Shown here one piece after another: positions 43,879 through 53,921 of a stretch of DNA of 64,000 nucleotides (within the stretch, counting starts at the first letter, position 1; every line of letters begins with the position of its first letter). The stretch is taken from positions 13,583,962-13,647,961 of the forward strand of contig NC_134034.1 of NCBI RefSeq assembly GCF_964204645.1. Direction: 5' to 3'. The position numbers and the translations under genes were made by a program. The DNA comes from Tubulanus polymorphus (Eukaryota; Nemertea; Palaeonemertea; Tubulaniformes; Tubulanidae). The notes under the pieces are model-generated. The model searched no databases. It was not told the origin of the DNA and saw nothing but the letters and a program-made list of their open reading frames with translations.

Positions 43879-45331
43879 GTGAGTCTTCATAACAAAACAA
43901 CGTGTCGACACGGCCGGGATCGCGCGGGGGTCTACCCAGGTCCCGGCGTCGGGGTTCGAGCCCACCTTAAATCCACCATTTCGGCTTTTGAAGCCGATAC
44001 GTAGATATTTGGGGCGAGCTTGTTGTAGTGGAGTAAAATGGCAGCGTTGCCGTTGTTTGTTGTTGGGGTGAGGATCGAATCGCGTTCGCGAGGCGGTGCC
44101 GATTAAATTAGACTACGGATTTTGAATCGATGACGAATCCGTGGTGTATTTATTTGATGATGTCACTTTAAAGTTTCGTTGCGTAGTAGAATTGAAATCT
44201 AGTAAATTAATAGACACCTCGGACTTCAGAATTTTGTCGCGCATTTCATTAAATAAAATCGAAAGAGATTATCTTATTATAGAAACTTGCTTACGATTTT
44301 AATTTAAAGATTAAGGCTGTAGGGCCTAGGCCTATGTACTTTTTTCATTTTTCTACTTAAAGAGCAAGGTCTTTTGCCCTCTTGTTTTTTTCTAGACCTC
44401 ACTTTTTTGTCCTTTTTGAAAACATTTTAACTTAAATCGCCAAGGAATCTAGAGTTGAGTAGGCTTATCACTTAGGATTATTTTCCCGAAATTTTACAGC
44501 TGCTCGACCGCTCAAGGCCCTTGTCTTGCATTCATTCCTTCTTGGTTAGGCGTAGAAGATTTAGATGTGATGGATCTGATTATTTTAAATTTCTAAAAAG
44601 ACGTTTCTATTTAATTAGATATTTTAATGGATTTTCTAATTATTTTGAATTCCAAATTTGAATTGAATATAGTTCAATTGTTTTCCTGTCCATTAAGTTG
44701 ATTACTTCAATATTTTATTAGTTATCCATTTGATCATTTTGATTTGATTTAATCTATTTTGAATGTTCATTTTTAAATCAATGTCATTGAACTTTTCAAT
44801 TTTCAAGTCTTATTATCTCAATCTATAGCCTATTATGCACTTGAGCAGGCTGATTTTCTAAAAACCCATGACATACTAATTAGCATACTAATTAATTAAT
44901 TATTACATACTAGGCTAATTAATTTTTTGTGAATCATGCATAGTCCACCTCGGCCTAACAGGGTTCCTACAGGTCGTTGTATACCCTAAAAATTCAGAAA
45001 TTCTAAAAGGGGGAAATACTCTAACATTCTGAGCTTCCCCTCATATCCCTAAAACGCCAATTTTGGAAATTGCCTCAGTAATTTTTTCCAACTCAATATG
45101 TGAATTTATCATGAACAGTTACAATGTCTATCATGGGCGCAATTCACTAAACAAGTGCTACTTTTTCCGCACTAAATAGTGCTGAAAAGAGGTAACCTTT
45201 GCCTGAACTGCTATGAACCATGTCGTTATTCTAATCAAATGTTTTCTTTATTTTTGTTTTTTGAATGCGATGTGGTTTGGCGCGGTGCAGCAGGAGGAAT
45301 TCTGTAGTTTAGTTTCGATGGTTATTAATAC

Positions 45332-48300
45332 ATGGATTTGGAACACGATTTGAGTTCCGACACAGAATTAGATGATAACGTCATAGTTTCAGCGCCACCA
45401 CAAATATCTATCGTTCACATCCCGAACAATAACTCCATCAATCAATCGGTAAGATGATCAATCAATGGTAAAATGATCAATCAATCGGTAAGATGATCAA
45501 TCAATGGGTAAAATGATCAATCAATCTAAGGTGAACAATCAATGGATCAGGTGATCAATCAATCGGTATTATGGTCAATTTATCTATAAGATGATCAATT
45601 TATTGGTAAAATGATCAACTGATCAATCAATCTAAGACAATCAATCAATCTGTAAGATTATCAATACTGATGAAACTTAAGTGAAGTTTTAAATTGTCTG
45701 AAATGGGAGGACCATGGTCCTTCCATTGAATTTTATCTGAATGGAAGATTACCTAATCTGAATTTGCCCCCAGCGATGTTTGAATATATTTGATAACAAT
45801 AAGAAAAATATTTGTCCGATTATGATGCAGGTATCTCCGGGTTCAAGCGAAGACTGTGAAGATCAAGAGGGCAGAAAGCGGCACGAACTATTGAGTCGCC
45901 GCCCGTCGTACAGGTTAGTGTCAATCTTCATCTGCTCATAGACTTTTGTCTCTTACTGCGGTAAAGTTGAGACTGGTAAAATTCTAGCCCGAGTTGGTGT
46001 CAAATACTGAGCATGAGATTGTGAAATACAGTAGACTATGTCTCTTACTGCGGTAAAGTTGAGACTGGTAAAATTCTACTCCGAGTTGGTGTCAAATACT
46101 GAGTAAGAGTTTTTGAAATACAGTAGACTCTGTCTCTTACTGCGGTAAAGTTGAGACTGGTAAAATTCTACCCCGAGTTGGTGTCAAATTCTGTATAAGT
46201 TGAAACTTGATATTTCTAGAAGATTGGTGTCAGATACCGATTACAGGAAATTCGATCTGCCTGAATTTGTTCGTGTTGAAATTCTTAGTTCCATATATAT
46301 TTCGTGTTTATTTACAGGAAGATATTAAACGAGTTATCATCTGACAATCCGCCGGTCACGGTGGTACAACTAGCCAAAGTGGAGGAGGAATCGCTCTCCC
46401 CTCACAGCCAAGACTCGGTGGAGGGAAATGACGCGGCGAACAGCCTTCAATCCTCATCAGCAGTTACATCATTCCAGCAGGCTACCGGTAAGTATGAATC
46501 CCGCGGTCGTGCTGCGCATCCTCAATCGGCAGCACGGATTTAAACCTGGTGGCATCAGTGGACTCGGCTACGACACAAATCCCTGCCACGTGTTGAAGAT
46601 CTGAAATACCTCCTCCCTGTATTCCCCTGTACAGTAGTTTTTGTGATGCAGACACTTTTGAAACTTCTTCCTTTAAAACGCCTTGAAAATTCCTTATATC
46701 CAGGAATGACTGATGCGTAGAGACCCCGGCGAAATACGATCCAGTTATAGGATGAAAATCCGCGAAACCACTGAATTATGCGTTCACTGAGATAAACGGT
46801 ACTTGGGATATGAAAGTGATGTAGACACTTCCTTGAAAATTCTTTCTATCCAGGAATGACTGATCAGTTGCGACCCTGTTTTAGTAAACATTGCGTTATT
46901 TCTGATCTATCGCGACTTGTTTCCGGATCAAAAGCATTTGCCTAAAAAAAAAAATTCTTTGTCTGGGTTTTGTTTTGGTTGATACGGTCGATGTTTTTCT
47001 GTTGTAGTAATACCCGCTCACACGATACAGATCGCCGCTCAAGACGCCAACACGCAGGGCTTACAGACGCTAACGATGACGAACGCCGGCGCAGCGGGCA
47101 CCACCGGTGGCGCCACTATCGTACAGTACGCTCAGGGTCCAGACGGACAGTTCTTTATACCCGGTGAGCACATTCGATCGTAGTTCGTAGTGTATATATT
47201 TAGATGATCCCCCCCCCCCCTAAACAGACCCCGACCGCGTACACGTCTGTCAAGTTCATTGTTAGATACTTAGACGCTTCTGAAATAGTTAAGAGTACAC
47301 GCGACCCGGTTCCACACTGTTCCATGAGTTACAATTTGACTTCCGGTTAAATCATCTCAACTGCGGAACTGGATCCAGTTAAATTTGTTTGTTTTTCCGC
47401 TTTGTGGAACTGTGGTTCTTGCGAGTTTGAAACGAGTACGTTCATGTTTGGATATATGATTTTGTTGCGGAATCCAATCAAATTTCCACAGTTATCGTCG
47501 AGCAGGTCTATCGAACTGTTTACCTATGAGCCTGTCCCTCGAGTCACAACCAGTCGAGCTAATTTTAGTAGTATCTTAAATTAAACCCCAAACAAACTGG
47601 AACGTAGTGAACCGATCGCGATGATTTATTTCTTTTCAAATAATCTTGTCGAAATTGAATATACAAAGAATGTGTAGTATATTCTGCGCCTGGAACTGTT
47701 TGTTTTCTCTCTGTAAACAAAGAAATCGAGAAATCTTTTTTACCGGGGGAATATTTTTTTTAGTATGGCCTGTGTCTATTTTGCAGGCGGTAGTGTTGAG
47801 ATGCTTCAGAACGGAGGTAGGATTTGATATTAAATTTACTCCCCATCCACACACTCACTCACACACGTATATATATACCCCCTTCGCTTGCGCCATATCC
47901 CTACCATCCTCAGTCCGATTCTTAATCAGTAAATATCAAATGACGAGCGTGAAAGCTTTAACCTCTCTCGCCCTTGCCATTGGAATCATGAAAGCTAATG
48001 GAAGGGTGACACGTATGACTTGCCCTACCCCCCTCCAACAATCCCGGTTTATATATCATAATTATTGTGTCGTTTGAGTATATTATTAATATTTTGTGTT
48101 TAATCGTAATTAAAAGAAAAAAAAACTGAAATGATTGTTAATTATTAGTACGAATGTGTGTGTCATTGTTAACTGCCACTAACGAGTTAATTTATTTATA
48201 TGATTCATTGATATTGACGATGATGATGTTGATAGCTTGCACTTGATTTATGTTATGTCTTCAGTATGGTTGTGATGATTCTAAAAGGGATTGTTTCGAT

Positions 48301-50034
48301 TCGTCTAATTATAAAATCAAAAAGTCAATCAGTTTGTGTCTCACCGCCAGACCTCCTTCTGGGCATCTCACTCTCAAATTGCTTTAGATTGTTGCAGGAC
48401 CTATCCCCTCCCCCTCCGAAAACAAGTAAAATTTTTTATTTCGCAAATACGTCTAAAATCTCTTCTGATAATCAAGAAACAGTTTTGTGTTTTGTGCTTC
48501 GATGATTTTTTTTGGCTGCTTTCGCACAAAACAACGAATATCATGTTTCTGAGCAACGCATGTATTCACAAAACCCGCCGGCAGAAAAACATTTAACTAC
48601 CGTATGTTTTCTATTTGCGTCCACCCCGCAGTGCGATGTAAAGATGTAATGCTTTAGTAGTGTCTACTGTGCTGCGTATAATGGATGATATGCTATATTG
48701 CGTCTACCCCGGGGTGTGGCGTATAATGGACTAACCGCTATATTGCATTTACACCGCGGTGCAGTGTATATCTGATGTACCGCTGCCTGGCAGTATGGTG
48801 TATTGTTACTTATCAATATTGTTTATTATAGAATAATGTTTGCCGCTTACTGCCATCTTTCAATAGAGATAAAACTAATTACTAATCACATTGATACGCC
48901 GCATGTTGGTGTACTACCAAAATCCTTCACCGATTTATACACCGCCATGTGATGTAATTGCACTGAAAGGTTACAGGTTACAATTTGTTGTTATGTTTTT
49001 TGTTGCAGTGACGTTAGCCGGTAATGTACAGGCATATCAGATCAGTACGCCGACGTCTCTACCGCAGAGCGTCGTGATGGCAGCTAGTGGCGCCACGTTG
49101 ACCGGTACGTCGGCGCAAATATCAGAAGAGGCGGCTCGAAAACGAGAGTTGAGATTACTTAAAAATAGGTACGTACACGTGTGCAAGAATTACTGATCTA
49201 CGTGTAGATTGGTCATAAAACCATGTTTAGGTTAGTCTGGGATTAAAGTTGTTAGATTGGCTATAGAAGCGAGAGGTAAGCTTAGACTGATCTTAAGTTG
49301 TAAGATTGGCTATAGAACCAAAATGAACTTAGACTGATCTTAAGTTGTAAGATTGGCTATAGAACCAAAATGAGCTTAGACTGATCTTAAGTTGTAAGAT
49401 TGGCTATGGAACCAAAATGAGCTTAGACTGATCTTAAGTTGTTAGATTGGCTATGGAACCAAAATGAGCTTAGACTGATCTTAAGTTGTTAGATTGGCTA
49501 TGGAACCAAAATGAGCTTAGACTGATCTTAAGTTGTTAGATTGGCTATGGAACCAAAATGAGCTTAGGCTGATCTTAAGTTGTAAGGTTGGTTATGGAAC
49601 CAAAATGAGCTTAGACTGATCTTAAGTTGTTAGATTGGCTATGGAACCAAAATGAACTTAGACTGGTTTGAAGTTGTTAGATTGGTTATAGAACCAAAAT
49701 GAGCTTAGACTTGTCTTAAGTTGTTAGATTGGCTGTAGACTATAGAACTAGAATGAGTTAAGATTGAACTTAAGTTGTTAGATTGGTTATAGAACCAGAA
49801 TGAGCTTAGACTGGTGTCAAGCGAAGATTTCTCGATGTGGAAAAGATGTGTTCTATTTTGTTTGTAATTCTAATTTGCAGGGAGGCAGCGCGTGAATGTC
49901 GTCGCAAGAAGAAAGATTACGTTAAGTGTTTGGAGAACCGCGTTGCCGTGCTAGAAAATCAGAACAAAGCTCTGATCGAAGAGCTGAAGTCTCTTAAAGA
50001 ACTTTATTGCCAAAAAGAACACCAGGTGGCGTGA
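45332..50034 (+). CDS. CREB1: CREB/ATF1/CREM-type cAMP-response transcription factor
   Basis: Six exons join in phase: 45332-45448, 45831-45913, 46318-46487, 47008-47163, 49009-49168, 49881-50034, giving 279 residues. The kinase-inducible domain spans about 46-78, with the PKA site RRPSYRKILNELSSD at Ser65 (mammalian CREB1 Ser133) split across exons 2 and 3. A Gln-rich/constitutive-activation-like region follows (LQTLTMTNAGA, VQYAQGPDGQ, VQAYQISTPTS). The bZIP occupies the C terminus: basic EEAARKRELRLLKNREAARE then CRRKKK, and leucine zipper YVKCLENRVAVLENQNKALI. It should bind CRE as a dimer in the nucleus and recruit CBP/p300 when phosphorylated. The glutamine-rich domain before the KID of vertebrate CREB1 is very short here, nearer to ATF1 or short CREM forms. 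One orthologue of all three is likely. A 30-nt cassette exon candidate lies at 47787-47816. Confidence 0.95.
45430..45670. repeat. Short tandem repeat of about 20 bp spanning the first coding-exon donor
   Basis: ATCAATCGGTAAGATGATCA and variants (GGTAAAATG) repeat across the exon end. The true donor is at 45449; an identical ATCGGTAAGATG recurs with GT at 45488-45489. Use of the second would read through GTA AGA TGA and stop. Confidence 0.85.
45943..46195 (-). repeat. 92-bp tandem repeat, about 3 copies, in CREB-type intron 2
   Basis: TCTCTTACTGCGGTAAAGTT recurs at 45949, 46041 and 46133, 92 bases apart. It is the reverse complement of the ACMSD intron 7 array (37257-37624). Confidence 0.95.
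46497..46600 (-). mobile_element. tRNA-derived SINE fragment
   Basis: On the minus strand GTGGCAGGGATTTGTGTCG and a decayed B box GGTTTAAATCC match the SINE copies near 30 kb. It starts directly after CREB-type exon 3. Confidence 0.5.
47787..47816 (+). CDS. Candidate 30-nt cassette microexon of the CREB-type gene
   Basis: TCTATTTTGCAG precedes a 30-base segment followed by GTAGGA. Flanking exons meet at phase 1, and inserting these 30 bases keeps the frame, adding ten residues to give FFIPGGSVEMLQNGVTLAG. The polypyrimidine tract is good. CREB-family genes are widely alternatively spliced, but no transcript evidence is available here. Confidence 0.45.
48620..48972. mobile_element. piggyBac-like MITE remnant
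   Basis: Contains CACCGCGGTGCAGTGTAT, AATAGAGATAAAACTAATTA and ends GCACTGAAAGGTT, as in the intact copy at 35.5 kb. The left end is degraded and inner CTACCCCG units look partly amplified. Confidence 0.55.
49205..49815. repeat. 47-bp tandem array from palindromic family 1, about 12 copies
   Basis: CTTAGACTGATCTTAAGTTG and TTAGATTGGCTATGGAACCA repeat across the last CREB-type intron. The unit equals the internal sequence of family-1 elements (for example 51600). Confidence 0.92.
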
Positions 50035-51021
50035 GCGGTCGAACGTGGACCGACAGACGGACACACGAGTGACTTAACGACCGGTTTATAGTTATTATTG
50101 CGCGACACCCCCCAAAAAAAAGACGCATTCGCACCGAGGATTTTCTTCGTAAAGAATTGAACATTTAAACAGTCCTCGTAATATCGATGTGGAATGAATC
50201 CTCAGGTGGTTTTTTTCGTGAAGTTTTGTTAAGTATTTTTCATGAATTTGTATTTATGTAGTTAACACACTCGCGTGCGCGCGTGCGTATCGCAACGCTT
50301 CCGATTTTATACCCTCTTACGTTTGATATTTGGAATTTTGTCTCAGATCGACGCCACGGTTACCGATTAAACTTTCCTCACGGGGCGCGCGTACGGCTAA
50401 AGTAGATCGCAGATCGTAGAACTCATTGCGACTCGCGTCTCTGGCGCAGTCATGTGCGATGCGTTCGTCGCTGGTGGTCGCAGAGAGTTGCGTCCCCAGT
50501 GGTTACAACCAACCTACCCACACAGATTTAGACCGCAGTCAAACCCGTTTACAAGCAGAGATGTTAAAGACTTTTTTTCCATTTTCCTGGTAGAAAAAAA
50601 ATAGTGTGAAATTGCATTTGAGAACACTTAAAATTTGAAAAATTTCTCAATTTTTTGGATATCAACTATTTTCCTTTTTCCTATGGCCACTTACATCTGT
50701 GTACAGGACTCGATTTCACCAGTGTATCAAGGATACTGTATTTTTTGTGGGATACTAAATATCGAAATGAAATTTAACCAACTCGATAAAGGTAATTTCT
50801 GATTTCATGTTTTGATTTAATAATTTCTGCGATAAGAGACTTATATCGATGGTGAAATGGGGATACAGAACTTTGATTCGGAATATTGTCAGCGGGACGA
50901 TTCTCTAGAATTCTGTAGATTGATCCTTGGCTTAAATTCTGCGTGGCGATGTCCAAAATTCAGTTTTCCTTTCAAAAAATGCATAATTTTTTCACAAAAA
51001 TAATATCTCTCGTTTATTTTA

Positions 51022-51178
51022 TGGTATGTGAGGTTACCCGGTACGTGAGGTTACCCGGTACGTGAGGTTACCCGGTACGTGAGGTTACCCGGTACGCGAG
51101 GTTACCCGGTACGCGAGGTTACCCGGTACGCGAGGTTACCCGGTACGCGAGGTTACCCGGTACGTGAGGTTACCCGGT
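51022..51178. repeat. 17-bp minisatellite, about 9 copies
   Basis: GGTACGTGAGGTTACCC repeats with a CGTGAGG/CGCGAGG variant. Confidence 0.95.
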
Positions 51179-51420
51179 ATCACCCGGTCTACGTGTATAA
51201 CATGTGTATATTGATTGTAAGTTAAAAGTTTTTTGTATTATGAAGATTTTGTATTTTATAAACACAAGAAGATAAAGCAGCACTGTTTTAGCACCAGCCC
51301 CCCCCCCCAACTCCCCTCCCTTCCCTCCCTCATCGATGTACAGCCTCAGTTTATCAATGTACCCCACTCCCCGACCACCCCTCATTATATCGATGTGTAT
51401 CATAACTCGGCTTCATAGCA

Positions 51421-51532
51421 GGGGCTGCAGTTGCTCAAAAGTTGGTTAAAGATAACCGGTGGATGAATAATACCACAGTAACAATACGTAGATTTAATTG
51501 TCACTCTCACCAACTTTTGAAAAACAGGCCCC
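51421..51532. mobile_element. Palindromic element, family 2
   Basis: Begins GGGGCTGCAGTTGCTCAAAA and ends TTTTGAAAAACAGGCCCC, with GGTTAAAGATAACCGGTGGA inside. It abuts a family-1 element one base later. Confidence 0.7.
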
Positions 51533-51533
51533 A

Positions 51534-51679
51534 GGGGCCAGTTGCATAGTCATGGCTTAGACTTAAGACCAGTCTAAGACCAACTTAGTTCTATAGCTAA
51601 CCTAACAACTTAAGACCAGTCTTAAGATTTAGGCCTAAGACCACTTTTGGACTTAAGTCACGACTGTGTAACTGGCCCC
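51534..51679. mobile_element. Palindromic element, family 1, well preserved
   Basis: Begins GGGGCCAGTTGCATAGTCAT and ends GTGTAACTGGCCCC; CTTAGACTTAAGACC appears near both ends in inverted order. About 146 bp, no coding capacity. Confidence 0.75.
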
Positions 51680-52194
51680 GGGTCTCGGAAGTACTTACTT
51701 TTTAAAAGAGTAAGTGAGGCCCTTAAAACGTGTTTTCTTTTCACTAAGTGCTTCATTTAGGACTCTCAGTATCTGGAATGAACTAAAACAGCGTTAAACG
51801 TTTATTTACTTCGATGATTTATGTTGTGGATTAGGACGAGGGCCGTGGTCTTAAAATCATCGGAAAGTGTCACTTTCATCTTACGTGCTTAAAAAGTGCT
51901 CGGTTTTTCTTTTTAAAAAAACGAAACGTGTTTACTTTTGTCTCAGTCGTTTCCTACAGTAAACCTCGCCTTGGGAGCGTTTCGTGCGCCGGTAGGAACT
52001 AAATCATTGTTGTAATGTTCTCAATTATAAACCGTCACGTTGGTTTCAAAGTGGAAAAAATTATAATGATAATCATCAGCGAAGTTTATGGGAGTAGTTA
52101 CAGCTAGGGGGCGGGCGAGTGTTGATGATCGCGACAATTAAATTTGCCACTTTGGATTTATAAACACTTTGGAATGAATGGACTGGACCAGATT

Positions 52195-52230
52195 GGGCTA
52201 GGCTGGGCTGGGCTGGGCTGGGCTGGGCAC
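52195..52230. repeat. (CTGGG)n pentamer repeat
   Basis: About seven pentamers, the first ones imperfect. Confidence 0.85.
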
Positions 52231-52871
52231 GCGTAGCTATCAATATCCATACCGTCAAACTCCTTTATAATGCCACTGTGAAAAGCATGGTGTTATAACA
52301 AATTTTGCTGCATTATGAAGAATGATATTTTCATTGAATTTGAGTTAGATCGAGTGAATTTGTTCTCAGAAAAATGCCGTGAGCAGTGGCATTAAAAAAA
52401 GATGGCGTGCGGTTGATTGTTACGGACAAATAATGAACTTGTTGCGATCGGGTGAAGGAATAATGCTCACTTGCCCCCTGTACCTTAATGATGTAAATTG
52501 TACAGATACATTGTAAGATAGATGTTAATATGAATTAAGGAGACTGAGAGAAATGTGAGGTATAGGCGACGTCCAACCCGGTCACATGGTTATTCGTTAA
52601 CCGTTTCAGCGATGTTTAGTTATTTCATTTACCCGATGAAGCTGCTGTACGATAGTAGCTGGAGCTTGTACTTCAAATAAATCTAGGTAACCTTCTAAGT
52701 GATTTCTATCCAGCAATTACTGATCGTTCGGGGCCTAGAATGTATTTGTCTTACGCTTTCTGAATCGGTTTTGAAAATGGTTTTAAGTCCGTTTGGAAAA
52801 TTAGTTTATTGCAAGTTCACCTAAGGTTGAGTGGGTTAGCTAGTACGGGGAGAGTTAATAGTCGGAATCCT

Positions 52872-53260
52872 GGGCCCAGTTCCATAGTCATGGCTTAGAC
52901 TTAAGACCAATTTAAGACCATCTTAGTTCTATAACCAATCTAACAACTTAAGACCAGTCTTAAAATCTAAGACCATTTTTGGACTTAAGTCTCAACTGAG
53001 GAACTGGCCCTGGGGTCAGTGGTGCTCAAAAGTTAGTTAGAGTTAACTGGTGGACGAATACTAGGGTAACAATACAATTTCAATTGCCACTTATATGCCA
53101 ACTTATCCACTGGTTAACCCTTTAACCGATGGGGCCAGTTCCATAGTGAGGGCTTAGACTTAAGACCAACTTAGTTCTAGAGCCAATCTAATAACTTGAG
53201 ACAAGTCTCAAGATTTAAGACCACTTGTGGTCTAAAGTCTTGACTATGGAACTGGCCCCA
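52872..53260. mobile_element. Cluster of palindromic elements: family 1 - family 2 - family 1
   Basis: Three elements abut: 52872-53010 (CCAGTTCCATAGTCATGG to GAGGAACTGGCCC), 53012-53130 (GTGCTCAAAAGTTAGTTAGA with family-2 interior) and 53131-53260 (GGGGCCAGTTCCATAGTG to GACTATGGAACTGGCCCC). Confidence 0.7.
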
Positions 53261-53921
53261 GGTCTCGCCAGCTGCTGCTGGGTCGACGGGGAAGGGCGGG
53301 GTGATGCGGGAGATCGTGTATTTTTTAGACGCATTTGTTGTAAATATTGATACGATACGGAAAAAGAAAGAAGAATATTTAAAAAGTAAATGATCGAAAA
53401 TAAAGAAAAAAAAGTGAATTTAAATATGTGATGAGTTTGTGTTGCATATATTTTTAAAATGTATATATGGAATGCTAATGGAGTACTTGATAACAGAAAA
53501 GAACAAGATATTTGGAGAAACTTCGGTAGTTTTCGTTTGTTTTTTTTTGTGTTAGCGCAATCTTTTCGAAGGGCTATTTTGGTACTCGAAGAGGAAAACT
53601 AAAAGTCGATGAACCCATAATTGCTGAGGATGAGAATTCTTCTAACGTCTCGAGGTTTTAACTGAACCTGATCATCAGAAAAATGAAAATTCTTTTTTCG
53701 TTGCTCTGACGAGGTTTACTTGAAACCTGGAAACATTAGAATCTTTTCAAACATCACTATTCACTTTGAACTGAGATCACGATCACTTTTACTACAGTGT
53801 TAGTTCGACGATCGTAAACCAGGTGGCAGCAGCTCACGGCGGTTATATCATCACTATTGTTATCGGGTGCATTAAAAATTGTAGGCCTACTGAAAATCGG
53901 TTCACGCGTAGCGTACATAGA

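Larger units (their letters stand above)
50035..53921. other. CREB-type 3' region and gap to the DUF1295 gene
   Basis: No further exon is supported. The CREB-type 3' untranslated region starts here; possible AATAAA signals occur near 52676 and 53399. Within it lie a 17-bp minisatellite (51022-51178), two clusters of palindromic elements (51421-51679, 52872-53260), a CTGGG pentamer run (52195-52230) and the promoter of the DUF1295 gene. Confidence 0.6.

Noticed and set aside
53823-53921. N-terminal extension of the DUF1295 protein
   Set aside because: The upstream codon is GTG, not ATG; the first ATG is 53922, and the resulting length fits the family.
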